A stretch of 64,000 bases of DNA, taken from NCBI GenBank assembly GCA_025094145.1, contig JALLLS010000058.1:167827-231826 (forward strand), given 5' to 3'. A program made the translations under genes and the position numbers. This document shows, one piece after another, positions 10,854 to 23,961 of the stretch. The notes under the pieces were generated by a model, which was not told the DNA's origin, ran no database searches, and worked only from the letters and a program-made list of their open reading frames with translations. This DNA comes from Spinellus fusiger. Its lineage: Eukaryota > Mucoromycota > Mucoromycetes > Mucorales > Phycomycetaceae. Position 1 is the first letter of the stretch, and the number at the start of each line of letters is the position of its first letter.

Positions 10854-12343
10854 ATGCCTAAATCACAACCTGTGTCTGTCACTGATACGAATAGAAATGC
10901 TTTTGAAAATACAAAAAAAAACCCCCTCAAAGCAAATTTGAAAGAGAATAAAGGTAAATGAAAAGAACAGAAGCAGGAACAGTACAGGAAAGACTAAAAA
11001 AGAAGAACACACGTATCAACAACACCAACAATATAATAATCTCAATTCAGTTCAGACACAAAAAGATTCAACTGTTCACAAATCTCTCTCTTCAACCAAC
11101 ACTAGATATTTTCATATTGAGAGAGTGAAGAGAGAGATACATGACAACACAAAAGATTCAGCGTTAACAGAGATGTCAAAAGAAACAGAAAAAGTAGTGG
11201 AGAGAGAGATACATGACAACACAAAGGATTCAGCGTTAACAAAGGTGTCAGAAGAAACAGAAAAAGTAGTGAAAGAACAGAAAAAGAGAAAAAGCAAGTC
11301 AGAAAGAAAAGAGAGAGCAAAGAGAATAAAAATAGAGATGGAAGAAAGAGAAAAGGAAATAACAAAAGACAGACATTCTTCTCTTCTGGACCCACTTCTA
11401 AATGCAAATATTGCTACACTTGACTCTCAATCTGTAAGCAATACAATACCACTTTCTAAATCTGCAAAGAAAAAGAAACCTGTAAAGAAAGAAACAACAG
11501 TTACTGAGAAACAGAAACAAGTGTAAGTACATTATACTCAACTACAAGATCATGGTCAGAGCCATTCAATGTACCTGGATTAGATTCAACTGTTGTGGAA
11601 GATTGTTCACAGAAAAGAGTTCCCTTAATAATCATAAGCGAAAACATATAAGGTGTCCTCTGTGTCCATTTCTTGGAATTAAACGTACATTAGAAGATCA
11701 TCATCAGGAATTCCACAGGGATAAAAAAAGTGAAATCAAACGGTAAGTATATTCTTTAAAGTTGACGTTTGCTTACTATCTTTCTTTTTCCAACAGAATT
11801 CAACCTGTAAAGGATGCTCTACCTAAGGTACCAACAACAGAAACAGTGGAAGAAATTTTAGAATGGATTAATAGACGAAAACAATTATATCCAAAAGAAA
11901 GTGTAGAGGTATAATGGATGATATTTACTCACTGTTCTTATTTTTATGCTTTATAGCCTACAGATAAAAGGGCATACCCCCCTTCTTCCAGCAGCATTCG
12001 GCCTATAAAGGATGGTTTACCTAAAGCATCAACAGCAGAAGCAGAGAAAAAGAAAAAGAAAGAGATCTTAGAATGGATTAATAGACGAAAACAACTATAT
12101 CCAAGAGAAGATGTAAAGGTATGATGGGTGTTTTTGGATTATTGGATGATATTTACTTACTGTTCTTATTTTTATGCTTTATAGCCTACAGATAAAAGTA
12201 CATGCCACCATTCTCTATCTCAATTGATACATGTCTCATCAAAATATCGTGAAGATCTATCAGATATTTCAGATATTTCAGATGATGAATTTTTTGATGC
12301 AGCAAGTACTGTATCAGAGATCTTGTCAATGTACCCTCTTTAG
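10854..12343 (+). CDS. NUFIP1-like zinc-finger protein with duplicated NUFIP1 motif
   Basis: Likely a nuclear protein of the NUFIP1/Rsa1 family, which helps assemble box C/D snoRNPs. Exons are 10854-10953, 10988-11522, 11560-11742, 11797-11908, 11957-12118 and 12185-12343, giving 416 codons in frame; the first intron (34 bp) is the least certain. The order is: basic N-terminus; a 24-residue tandem repeat (REIHDNTKDSALTEMSKETE, then REIHDNTKDSALTKVSEETE); a Lys/Glu-rich charged region; a C2H2-like zinc finger (CTWIRFNCCGRLF...LNNHKRKH, then CPLC...HHQEFH); then two copies of EEILEWINRRKQLYP, which resembles the NUFIP1 motif (IEKWIAERRKNYP type); and an acidic tail with DISDISDDEFFD. The second motif copy comes with its intron, so it arose by exon-intron duplication. 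Family call is from motif and zinc-finger order only. Confidence 0.75.
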
Positions 12344-12501
12344 GTCAAATAGCTCAACCATAGGAAATTTACTCAACTTACATCTAGCTATACTAGGCAG
12401 TCTTTAACACGAGTAAATTAGTTTACAAAGTAAAAGTGTCATTGGTTAAACTACTACCTTTATGTATCTAGCCATTGAACCACTATGAATACATATGTTT
12501 C

Positions 12502-12535
<34 letters not shown>

Positions 12536-12779
12536 GTAATAGTAATAGTAATAGTAATAGTAATAGTAATAGTAATAATAGTAATAGTAATAAAACAGTA
12601 CATGTCTACTGTGTTGTAAGAATATTTACTTAACAATCACTATTTTCAATATAATGAAGTCTACAGTTGAGGGATATATAAAAGGCAATACAAAGTACAT
12701 TTGAAATAGACCTTTATTTATTTAATTTACAAGAGTAACAGATCTATTCTCTAATAGAATACGTTTGTATTTTTATGCT
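12344..12779. repeat. Intergenic with trinucleotide microsatellite (AAT/AGT)n
   Basis: About 90 bp at 12506-12596 consist of AAT units then alternating AAT/AGT units. The rest separates two convergent genes and holds no coding region. Confidence 0.9.
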
Positions 12780-14233
12780 TTATAGCTTCTTGTTAATATC
12801 ATCAACAGTATCAGCCACCTTAGTTGTTGGGGTAAACTGGCCTGGATACTCCTCACTCCCAAAGGCTCTTCCCATTGCTCCAATGAATTCTGTTACAGGC
12901 TTTACAATCCAACGTTTGGGACTGAAGAAATGTTCAAACCAACCAATATGACCTCCCTGTTCTGTCAAGGCAAGTATAACATATGGATTCGTCGCAATCT
13001 CATCATATGGAATACATGCCTTGTTAGAAATAGGATCATCTAGTGCATTGATGCATAGGAGAGGAATGCGCACATGCTCAATATAACAGCAAGAGCTAGC
13101 TGCACGATAGTAATTGTTGACTGTAGTATGGCCAGTCAGCTTCCGTGTACATACTTTATCAAAGTCACGGATATTGTCTGTTGCCATGATCTCGTCAGTA
13201 TCTATATGATCAAGCTTAGAGAGTATAGCTGCATGTCTACAATCACAGTTGTAAATACTTTTACTGTAAAGAAGTAACTTACCTGAAAAATAGTTTTTTT
13301 AGACCCGTTGCCATGACAGGGGCATAAATATTTCTACCTGCCAATGATTGGTATAACAGATCTGATGAACTAAATAAAGTTAAGCCTCTTGGACATGTGT
13401 AGGATTATTTACCCTTTAAAATCGAATGGGTTTCCAATAGACACAGCGGCTGTAAGTGGTGTTTTGTCTCCTTCTTCACCAAGATACTATAGGGTCATAT
13501 AAGATTCTCGTACTTACTAATGAGATGTCATAAGGAACACCTACTTTGACAAGAATATTTGATCCCAAAGAAAATCCAATGCCTATCAAAGGTGTGCCTG
13601 GGGCTAATGATTTCTGAATATGTTTTATGGCAGCTCTAACATCATCAGTATAACATCCACTGTATAGCTGAGGCGTGGTGAGTTCACTATTAGCACATCC
13701 ACGGTTGTTGATCACAACACCTCTGTAGTTGAAAGGTGCTGCAGTTATCTGCATAGAAATCAATAGACTGTAATAAATAAACAGTACTCTTACCACTTGT
13801 AGCATGCTGAGGATATAATATTCATTGCTTCCTCCAGTTAAACCATGAAGAAATACAGCTGTAGGTGTCTTATCTAAGAAGTCACTGGGTCGATTGTTTG
13901 TCCAATCTAGGGCAAGCTGTCCACCGTCTGGAAAAGTGTAGTACTCTCTATATAACCCATAGTATTAGGTATTACATGTGGTATATACTGTTCTATAGAT
14001 AGACACCTTTCGTAATTAACACCAAAGTCGATTTTAGTTCCACCCTCATATACACTATAAGCACCCTGAAGAAGACTATGGAACAGGTAAGGTGTAGGGT
14101 TGTATACTGCTTTCGGACCTATAATAGAAGGGCATTCTCTGGCAATATACTCGACAAGAGACATCTTCTTGTCTTCATTCACCAGATGAACTGTAGTAGG
14201 TTTTTCATGATGAAATACTTTGACTGCACCCAT
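12780..14233 (-). CDS. Alpha/beta hydrolase of the ABHD1/ABHD3/YheT (AB hydrolase 4) family
   Basis: A lipid- or ester-hydrolase-like enzyme; the substrate cannot be told. Six exons (14007-14233, 13794-13947, 13545-13748, 13413-13486, 13283-13369, 12780-13236) join in frame to 400 codons, with introns of 43-59 bp. The N-terminus starts MGAVKVFHHEKPTTVHLVNE. The core begins at EYYTFPDGGQLALDW and the strand/oxyanion motif is FLHGLTGGSNEYY. The family signature NYRGVVINNRGCANS follows. The nucleophile elbow is IGIGFSLGSNILVK (Ser in GFSLG), the acid lies in CINALDDPI, and the histidine in EQGGHIGWFE. So the full Ser-Asp-His triad is present and length is normal for the family. It is convergent with the NUFIP1-like gene. 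Start chosen as the first ATG after an upstream stop that leads into the conserved core. Confidence 0.9.
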
Positions 14234-16107
14234 AGAATCTATTAAGAAAGAAAGATGAAAAGATGAAAGAGTATGGATAATAAATGTTTATTTTTATTTT
14301 TATATTTCAGCACAGTCATCCCATTTGTTTAGTTATCTTCCGTCTCTATCTGAAGATTTGTTACACCCATTTCGATACAAATAGGAATACAAATAAAAAT
14401 AAAATACTATTTCAATACCCGGTAACAAATAGCTCGTTGCTTTATTAGTTGATAGAAAAGATTTCATATAAAATAGTCTCGACAATAAAAGGGATTTGTC
14501 TGGTAGTATCGATAGCATTGAGGGTAGGAGTGTATTAAATGATGCCCATACAGTCTGCAAATATGTCATAAAGCAGCCATTACTATGATTCTACAGACAT
14601 AATGCGACTTATATTTAATGATGGGTAGATATGTCATAAAGTATCTTGGGATTTAGAGTCAATCACGTGTAAATTATTAATTTAATTAATGTTGAACTAT
14701 AAGTGATAGAGCAATAGATGACTTTGGGGGGGGTGAAATAATACGATAGTATCTGCTTAAAGCTTACTTATAGAAATACCGAGATTCATATAAACAGAAC
14801 TTCTCTGTAGAACCAAGAGGATGCTTATTCACTGTAACAAACATTGTGCAGTCTGTTCTCTAATGCTTTCATACCTTACGGCACGATGAATAGAACCAAA
14901 TGATGAATGTATTTTCTTTTATAGAATTAGTATTAGTCCACAACAAACATACAATAATACAATAATACATAGAGTTAACGAAGGTTTTTTAATAGAATAA
15001 AAATCAAGCGTTATATTAAATGTTGAATAAAGTAAATTATTAAATTGGCCATTCAGCATAATAAACTTTATGTGATTGTAGGACACTAATTGGTTTTACT
15101 GCATGGCTATATAAAGTCAACAAATAAGCTATATGAGTTGAATATGATATTCACCCTTTAATAAATAGATATTAATAATAACTATGCATATTCTCTCGAT
15201 TGATTTCACTGGTAATAGAAATAAATGGTCAATGTGTGATTAGTAACTAGATTTTGTCACATTTTATTTCTTATTTCCTGGTTTTTTCAAAAGGAAGTTT
15301 ATAGTTTATTATTTTTTTACCACGGTGATGAATAGAAGACTAAAAAAATACAAAAGGATGAAGGTGTTTTTGTTTTATTTAAAACTTGTGCTCAATAAGA
15401 TAGTAGTAAATCTACAAACTATACAATCAGATAGTATGCTTAGGATAGGTTGTTCTTATTTCTCATTAATACCTCATAGAGTATACCAGTAATTGCTCCT
15501 TAATACCCACCAAAATACTTCTGTGTCTTGTAAAGTATTATACTACCATAAGAGATGAATAGAGTATAAACTCATTGGATAAGCTAATAAGAATGAAATG
15601 GCTAAGGATTCAATACATAGACCTATATTTCTATTGAGCTTTCTTCCAATTAGTCATTATAAGCTTATTTGATATATGTTTTAGTGTATACTCTTTTTAT
15701 TTTTATTATTTTTATTATCTACAGTCTTATAATAAATAAAAGAATTGGTTGATATCTCTTAATATTCCCTATATTTAGTGAACGTATGAAAAAAATCCAG
15801 CCTATAGATTATTTTAAAATGTTTATTTTTATTTTTGCCTTTGTTTTCTTTTTATGAAATATAAAGGTAGATATATATAAATATAGGCATAAAAAGAGTG
15901 ATTCCTTATTCTATAAAATACAAAACCGTAGGATCTCTACCACTTAGATATGCTATACTATTGAGTTCTAATGTATGAAGGAGAATTCATGCTGCAAAGT
16001 GCACACTTGGGTGTTGATGAGTGGCGCGCTCATTGATTTACCACCACGAATTTGAGTAAAAAGAAAAAAAAAGTCAGACTCTTCATTACATTACTGTTCA
16101 TCAAGAC
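14234..16107. other. Intergenic, no gene seen
   Basis: About 1.9 kb of AT-rich DNA between the divergent hydrolase and SUN-protein genes, so it must hold both promoters. A minus-strand frame at 14333-14569 is hydrophobic and has no partner exon. GC-rich GTGGCGCGCTC at 16021-16031, about 80 bp before the SUN start, stands out from its surroundings and may be a regulatory site; this is a guess. Confidence 0.4.
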
Positions 16108-19100
16108 ATGTCACATTTTCATGTCGTCACGTTCCTCATTTTTTGTGTATTTTCTTTATTGCCCTTAGGATATCATTGTTCACAAGAGATATGTCCAAAG
16201 TTCCAACTTAATGACAACTTCAATCATCAATGTTCAGTAACAAACTCTCTCATCAACTCATCATCCTTCATTCCTCTTGTGTCAAACTCATCTGCAGTAA
16301 AAGACACAATAGAAGCAATAGCATACAAAAGCACCACACATGAACCCTCATTCGAAAAAACTACAACACACGACCCAGTCATAGATTCTTCAACGTATCC
16401 AAGTTCAATAGCTGCTATAGACACCCCTGTACTAGTTAATGACTCGAAAACACAAGCGAAGGAGAAAAAATCAGAAGGCAATTCTAAAAAGAAAGCACCT
16501 TATGTACCCATTTTATCTTTTGAAGACTGGCAAAAGAAGCTGCATCGTACTGAAGAAGAGCGTCAACTTAAGAAGAAGTTGGCAGCAAGTAGCCACGGCA
16601 AAAATAAGAAGCAGCAAATCATTGATAGTTTCGATGGTGGGATTGAAGATGACTTTGGATCTGTATTTGAAGGATTTACTAGAGATACAGTAAAGACTGC
16701 ACCAAACAATATTTATGCCGAGAAAGAATACATTGAGCCCAAGAAATCAGTACCCAAGGCTTCATCTATGAGTAGTGAAAAGAACATAGCTCAGCCAAAC
16801 ATCAAACTTTTGCCAGTAAAAGCACTCAAAGAAAGGTTCAATTATGCTTCTACCGACTGTGCTGCCACCATACGTGCCTCCAACAAAGAAGCTAAAGGAG
16901 CTCATGCTATTCTGTATGAGTCCAAAGATCAATACATGTTAAACAAGTGTTCAGCAAATAAGTTTGTCATTATCAATCTATGCGAGTCTATCTTATTTGA
17001 TACAATTGTATTAGCAAACTTTGAATTTTTTTCAAGTACATTCAAGGACTTTAGAGTGTATGTATCTGATCGATACCCCACAAAGAAGTGGAAGCTATTA
17101 GGACAATGGCAAGCTAGAAATACAAGAGATCTCCAGGTAAATGAGAAAAAGAGAAAATACACCTATAAGAGTAGTGGCTTGATTGTTTATTTTTATTTTT
17201 CTGTAGGTATTTAGAGTAGATGGCCGTACGGGTTGGTCAGAATACATGAAGATAGAGTTCTTGACTCATTATGGAAATGAATACTATTGCCCACTCAGCT
17301 TGGTACGAGTTCATGGCATGCCTATGATGGAATACTTTAATATTGTTGAGCGAAAATCATTAACAGAAGATGCAGAAGACATGCTTCGAGAAGAAGAATC
17401 ACTATGGCCGGCTGAAGTACGAGAAGAAATCATTCAACCTATGCAGGATGTAGTAAATACATCAGAATTTATACCTTTAGTACCAGAAAACGAAGAATTA
17501 GAAGAATCAACGACAATGATTCCTCCCGTTAATGTGAATAATCTGTCAATCGATCAGAAAAACGAACCCTCTATCTATGAAGAATTTTATTCGGATCTTT
17601 TATCAGATAAATTAGACAAATACTTGGCAGATGAATCAAAAGATCCTCAAATCCATCCTACAGTATCTACCCCACTACCAGAGTATAACCATGAATATGA
17701 TGAGATTTCATCTACGCCTACACATTCGTCCTCTTTTATCGGAAATGGTAGAATAGAGAGTACTGTAACTGGAATACGCCATGCAAAGACAAGTGCTCCA
17801 AAAAACACCAATACATGTGAATTACAACACGATATAAACTTTGATTATCAATCTGAAGCAAAAGAGCTGAAACTGATTCCTGTGAATTCATTGGATAATA
17901 GCAAGCAGACTTCTACAGTATTTTCTAAAAGAGTAGTACATAGTATATATTCACCTACAACTATCTATCAACCGACACCTATTCGATATGCACCCTTGGG
18001 TAACATTCGTACAGGTGAACCAACAAGATTTGCACTTGGTGCAAAAGGAAAGAACTCAAATATTCAAGAATCAATCTACAAGACTATTATGAAACGGTTA
18101 AATGTTCTGGAAGTGAATGCGACCTTATCACAACGTTATTTACATGAGCAAAACAAAATGCTAAATGTTGTTTTTTCTGAAATGGAAAAGCGACATCAAG
18201 ATCAACTTATTTTGCTTTTAGGGCGTCTAAACAATACTGCCAAAGCAAGAATCGATAACATGGTGAGTTATATATAATGTTAAAGTAATGGGACATCTAA
18301 TAAAACCATTTCTCAACACTAGAGGCGACGCTATGAAGAGAGGTTTGAAGAACTGGAGTCACAGACACAATTGAATACAAAAGAAATAAAAGAGAAAATG
18401 GAGGACCTATCTGAACAGGTATGAACACTAATACTTTCTACACATACAAGTTTTGAATCTATTAATACAAGCCTGCTTAGATCACCTTTCAAAAATACGT
18501 ATCAGCTGTGCAATTGACACTTATCCTTTCTCTATTTGTCTACATTGTCCTCCCAAGAAATTCTGCCGCCATGTATTCTCCCATCCTGATAGATCAAAAG
18601 CAACAACATAAGCCGTCAGATTCAATAGAAACCGTAGATCCTAAGCAGGAAAGGGGGAAATCAATATTCCAGACCATGAAAAACACAGATTCTGGTATTA
18701 AAAAACGCAAGCCAGCCAAAGAAGGCCATTTATCGGAAACCCTTGTTCCAAATGGTTTAAGGTTGTTACTGAATCCACTAAAAATCCGTTCTTATCAACC
18801 GGAAGAACTACTGTATGAGGAGATGCAGACTGTTCCTTCAACCTATAAAGATGAGCATACAGAAAGAAACACGACTATTTTCAAAGACCAATGTGTGTCT
18901 GTCCAAGAATCCTCTTTCCCAGATTCTTTAACACCTCAAGAGAACACCTCAACTCTCCAAAATGAGACAGCCAGTCGTTCGTTGATGATAGATGCGATTG
19001 ACCTAACAACGGAATCTACACTATTGGCAGCCAAGAAAATTGAATTACCTGAGCAGAAACAGTTGCATCCATCTATCAAGCACTACTTAAATCAGATAGT

Positions 19101-19194
19101 TCAGCCATCATCAAATAAGGACACTAGAAGTGATGAGGATCAATCGGTGGATAAGGATCAAAAGGATGAGAAGGAAACACATCATGATCAATAG
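16108..19194 (+). CDS. SUN-domain membrane protein of the Slp1/SUCO (osteopotentia) type
   Basis: In yeast, Slp1 acts in the ER and nuclear envelope and with Emp65 protects soluble proteins during folding. Exons 16108-17136, 17207-18262, 18323-18418 and 18481-19194 give 964 codons. An N-terminal signal peptide (HVVTFLIFCVFSLLPLGY) is followed by a Ser/Thr-rich stretch and the family motif VPILSFEDWQKKL. The SUN-like domain runs from RFNYASTDCAATIRASNKEA through VIINLCESILFDTIVLANFE, FRVYVSDRYPTKKWKLLGQW, across intron 1 to VFRVDGRTGWSEYMKIEF and CPLSLVRVHGMPMMEYF. Then come a long acidic low-complexity region, a coiled coil (about 18070-18418) and a single membrane segment (QLTLILSLFVYIVLP) with a 200-residue tail. 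The architecture fits the SUCO subgroup rather than the mid-SUN nuclear-envelope bridge proteins. Confidence 0.9.
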
Positions 19195-20352
19195 ATAATC
19201 ACTGACTATACCACTAAAGACTTTCTTATTATAAAGTAGCTGTCAAAAGAGCGAGGTTTGTACATGTTGTGGATAGGCTGTCTTTCACTTAGAACCTATT
19301 CTCTTAAATAACATAATGATCCATTTAAAATGGTGATAATATAATATGAAATCATTTGATATTGCTCACATGTCACATAATATTCTAAATGGCACTATGA
19401 TAATGTAAATTACTATGTTGTTAGTGAACTTTGTGAGATTATTTTGGCACTAATTTATAGTAAGATATTTCATATATGAAACATTCTGTAAAGCAGTTCA
19501 AAAGCACCAGAAATTATTTATTTTTGTATAGGACATTACAACTGACTAAGATTCACTTATCAGAATAGAAGCAATCCCCCCTTTTTTTGTAAGGATAATG
19601 TCTCTATTTTCTTCATCTATCCAACTTTTTTTTTTGGATACTTAGTATTCATGGTATTGTTTTCTTACAAGATCTATGAGAATAGTCTCTATTACTTGCT
19701 GGTAATACAATGTCTAGTTATATGTATTCTTAGCTTGTTCATAAAATAAAATAGCATACTAATAGCTGGCTGGTTTTTAAATACAAAGGTATTTTATAAA
19801 ATATCCATTGCATTCCTGCTTTATGCCTTTACTTCTTCCCAGTACCAAATACCATTAAGGATCTACCAATAGAGCAAATGATAGTAAGAAAACAAAAGGG
19901 GTGTTTTTTATATACCTATACACCAGTTTTTATTCTCTATTGATTACAAAAATCTACAACAGCATGTCTGAAATCCAAGACATAACTGAATAACCTATTC
20001 TAAAACAGTATCAATAATGTAGATTTATTAGAATAATACTTATAGTATTTTTGAAGAAAAAAATCGTATATAGTATTATATATTTAAAACAATATCCAAA
20101 TAAAAAAGAGAGAAAACATGGACATTAAGGTATATTATATTAAATAGCCTTGAGATATTAACAGTATCTCAAGGACTCTTGGTGGAGTTTCTTGTAAAGG
20201 TGCCGTGTTGGTGCATATGCTATTAAAAATCCATTTTCAATAAAAGATAATCAACCAAATATAAAAATATTAAAGAGAATGTACTGTGCTTTTAAACAAA
20301 ATATCAGCTTCCATAAGGTTTAAAATCTACTTACCAGAATGTGTTGGGATGT
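19195..20352. other. Intergenic between convergent genes, no gene seen
   Basis: AT-rich sequence with homopolymer runs near 19580 and 19630. No coding region or known repeat recognised. Confidence 0.45.
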
Positions 20353-21336
20353 CTACTCCAATCCTCTCCAAAAGAACGCACGATCGCACTCTAACTGCAC
20401 GTGTAAAACATGCAGTGCAGGTAGTGCTTGATGACTTCGAGCAGCAACAGTCTCCCATTCTGCTATCTTTCTTGATACTTTGCCTATTCTGACCATCTTG
20501 TGTTCGATGGGTTTGGCCTTGTTGAGGATAGCTGACATGGCTAAGCCTTTAGCACGATCCCTCACACTTTGTTGACTTTTTAGTGTCAATTCAGAGAGAC
20601 TAGGTACGCATTGAGACTTCCTTGGTGCTTTGAACACAAGATTGCTAACTGCCAAGCTTCTCATATTGGCTACACTTGCATTGAGATGGGGATTTGCTCT
20701 CGACTCATTCATCTCCAACCGCTGAAACTGTGCAATTCTTTCTTTCATCGTCTTTTGAGTTAGGTTAGGGGCAGAAACATTGTAACCCTTATTTAGACCG
20801 GCTTTTGCTTGAAAGGCTTATATTTTTATGAGTAAAAGTCATTGTAAAAGAAAAATCTGGCAATTACCTGGAAGCTTTTCTATACTTTCTGAAGGTACTA
20901 ATTCAGATATATCATTGACTTCTTTGAAGGATGGTTTCCAAAAATCCCCTGTCTCAACATTAGAAGCTTCGTTGGAAGGATCACATTTTTCTGGTACTGG
21001 GAGCATAGGTAAGATCACTCTTGTGGTTGGCGGATGTATTGAGTTGAACAGGCCCTCATCCAGTATAGTAGATCTCAATTTTGACTTTTCTCTCAATCGT
21101 TTTAACTGATGAGAATTTCCACGTGGAAATGAAGTAGAAATCGGGCTGACGTGTTGTGATCTGTTGCTTTCATCTGTAGGTGAAGGTAGATTTTCCTCAG
21201 TAATTATTGTCTGTGTTGACTTGGAGTCAAATAGTTTTAAGTCTGGCTTAATGATGTGTTGCTTGTTTTTTCTAAACAGTTTGGCTACGTTAAAAGTAAC
21301 AATGCTGAGAGAAGATCTTGTGGATTTTGTGCTCAT
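20353..21336 (-). CDS. Hypothetical protein, about 310 residues
   Basis: Two exons, 20868-21336 and 20353-20816, join through a 51-bp intron in frame to 310 codons; the splice reads EKLP/AFQAKAGLNKGYN. I do not recognise a family. The N-terminal half is Ser/Thr-rich and basic (STKSTRSSLSIVTFNVAKLF), then low complexity with proline-containing segments. The C-terminal half is predicted helical and basic (KERIAQFQRLEMNESR; QSVRDRAKGLAMSAILNKAK; KMVRIGKVSRKIAEWETVAA). The combination looks like a cytoplasmic or nuclear scaffold-type protein without enzyme motifs. The first in-frame Met within the continuous frame at 21336 was chosen; a start at 21351 is also possible. The coherent splice supports a real gene. 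Confidence 0.6.
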
Positions 21337-22750
21337 TATAAATAGTGTCAATCGAATGGATATTAAGCTGGTACTTTTGAAGTTGATGAAATACTAAGTA
21401 GATTAAAATGTATTACTTTTTTTGATGGCTGATTGCAGGGTTTTGGCTTGGATTTTGTCAAAAATAATGAAGAGTAGAGAGTGAAAAGAGAAAAAAAAAT
21501 AATGATCAAGAAAATAACAATTAAAAATATAGAGGCACAGTATCCAGTCAGAATCTCAAAGAGGTATGATGTCGCATATCTCACCTGCAAACAAAAAAGT
21601 GTGAATTCATAACTGCTTTAAAGCACAATCAAATATGGTTAAAATAAACATATAATGATTATCAACCCTCATAGCAACTATTAGCTAACTTCTAAACAGC
21701 TCTTTACCAATCAACTAATCAAATTACAGTGAATAAAGAGAGCCACATTAATTTTTTATTGTTTTAATGTTTCTATTAGTATTTCCTTTTATCTTTTTAT
21801 GGAAAATTTCGTTTATCAGCAAATATGAAGTATGAGATGAAATAGTGTGTTTACAGGACAGGTTTGTTATTTCAATGTGTTACCATTATACTTAGATACT
21901 ACTCTTCTTTCAATATGTTTAGATTTAGTACTGAAGGACATGCTTTAAACTAAACTTACAAGCTCAAGTCATTCAATACATCGTTAGCAAAATAAAAGAG
22001 CTGTTAATGTAGTTGGTTTTACACTATAAATACTATACTTTATATATTAGATCTCATATCAGCCTATGTTTGTGATATGGGTCGTGCAATAGTAAGCTTC
22101 ACCAATATGGCATACTATCTCTATTACTCTTTCCACGCTCTACTTGCTAATGGCTGTTACTTTGCTAATTTTCCAAGTGTACTAATAAAAAGAGTTAGTT
22201 AATCCATCCAACAATCTAATGTTTATTTTACAGTTGTGGATACATAAAACTGAGATAGAAAAATGAAAGGTCAGATGTTAAGTTCACAAAAATAGCTTTG
22301 CACACCATTGTATTTACATTTTTCAAGACTAATGGTTTAAAAGGTTCAGAGATATTTTCCCAAGAGAATACAAGTATAATTTATATCATACTCCACAGAA
22401 TCATTCAATTTCTTTTATTAGAATAAAAAGCTATACATTATTAGACAAGGCTTTAAATCTACTTGTGGGCATCGATTATTATTATTGTTTTTGCTTGTTG
22501 ATTGATTATAACCACAAGAATGTATATCTACTCATATATATTTCGGATTATTTTTCACTTTTCACTTCGATTTTTCATTTAATCAGTCTTATTCTTTCTT
22601 TCTATAAAAAACCATCAGGTTATAGCAAAAAAGCAGAGAGAGGAAGGCCTATACGTCTAACAGAAACTGTAATGTTAAGTCTAGAACTCGTGAAACTCCA
22701 ATGATATATAATTGCTATATAGTTTTATTATCTATAAATATGATTATTAT
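21337..22750. other. Intergenic, no gene seen
   Basis: AT-rich sequence. A minus-strand hydrophobic frame at 21363-21590 contains a run of Ile/Leu/Phe that could be a membrane segment but has no supporting exon. Near 22615-22700 a plus-strand stretch (GYSKKAERGRPIRLTE) resembles a degraded transposase HTH linker; not enough for a call. Confidence 0.4.
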
Positions 22751-23958
22751 ACACCCCAGGAGATTTCTGGCTTTTAAGCGGTGATATCTCCTTCCTTTTA
22801 CATCCGCAAAAAACACACCTTTTATGGAAAATGTTTAAAATCAAAGGTTTGCGGGTATTCAAATATTTGTTTCCTTTTGTAGTATACCTCACTATCAAAT
22901 TGTATTATCAATAGAATATTGTTGATGAATGAAATTGTTTATTATAATAGTATAGATAATACTATATTATGACTATAGATACTGCCTAAGTACATTCCTT
23001 CATAGCAATAGAATCTATACCCTAAAGACCTTATACTTTATTCTTGGGAGAAATATAACTATGCTCAGGAGTATACCCCAGACACCCTAGACAGTATAGA
23101 AGACAACCTGAGACTGACTTGAAAGGAGTCTTTACTTGCCTAATAACAATACATTGAGTGCCTTGTGGAATACAATGAACTCAAACCCGGATGAAGACAT
23201 TACTTACCCTTTTTACCTTAAGAACAGAATTTGGTAGTGTCTATCACTTTCTATTGTTTTTCTTTGTTAATAATGGCAAATTACCTTGTTTATTTGTTCA
23301 TCTTAACGGGTACTTGGGCGTTAAGTTGCATGGACAGTGTGAGAAATAACAAAAGGAGGGGAATATCAAAACAAATCATTTTTCTTTATTCTGGTAATGT
23401 ATACACTAGCCTCTACTCATAAAATTCACAAGTCAAATAATTCACACTCTATTTGCCTTGGACCTAAAAAACAGTATTATAAATAATACTTTGTAATCAT
23501 TAAGCACCACTGTTAATACCAGTTACAATAACATAGTTACTGAAGTGATTATAAATATTGAGTCAATGAGTGACTATACAGTTCTCAATTTAAGTGAGTT
23601 TGGCTCTATTTTATGGACAATGGCCACTAAAGTTAATTCCGTGTGTTTTATAATACATCTTTCTTAAGCAGTGTTATACTACAAATGCTGAGCATATGAA
23701 TAACATATTATGTTAAACAATAAATGCAGTGACTGAGTTGTAATTCTGGGGTGATTCTTGTTCTATTTTTTGTCTTTACAGCCAATTCTATACTTTTAAA
23801 TTGCAGTCAATCGTCACTGCTTAAACAGGCAATCAGAGTTTGAAATTGACTATTTAGATAGCGAAAAGGCATTTTAAAACACCTTCGCCAATCATAAGAA
23901 TATTGCGATTTTATTCTCAGGATATTTCCTTATATATCCCAAAAATCTTTGGGTGTGT
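22751..23958. mobile_element. Non-autonomous Fanzor-family element, inverted (copy B)
   Basis: Relative to copy F this copy is inverted. It begins TA|CACCCCAGGAGATTTCTGGC (the family's right end) and closes TCCCAAAAATCTTTGGGTG(TG)|TA (the left end). Both borders carry TA. Its 1.2 kb are collinear with 39528-40918 and 57361-58847 apart from their LTR insertions. It has no Fanzor coding remnant, so it is an internal-deletion derivative. Confidence 0.75.
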
Positions 23959-23961
23959 AAG

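Noticed and set aside
12506..12596. Structured array or coding Asn/Ser repeat
   Set aside because: Plain AAT/AGT microsatellite between two convergent genes, with no reading frame extending into it.
14333..14569. Upstream exon of the hydrolase with a membrane-like segment
   Set aside because: The hydrolase already forms a complete 400-codon protein from 14233, and no in-frame splice joins this segment to it.
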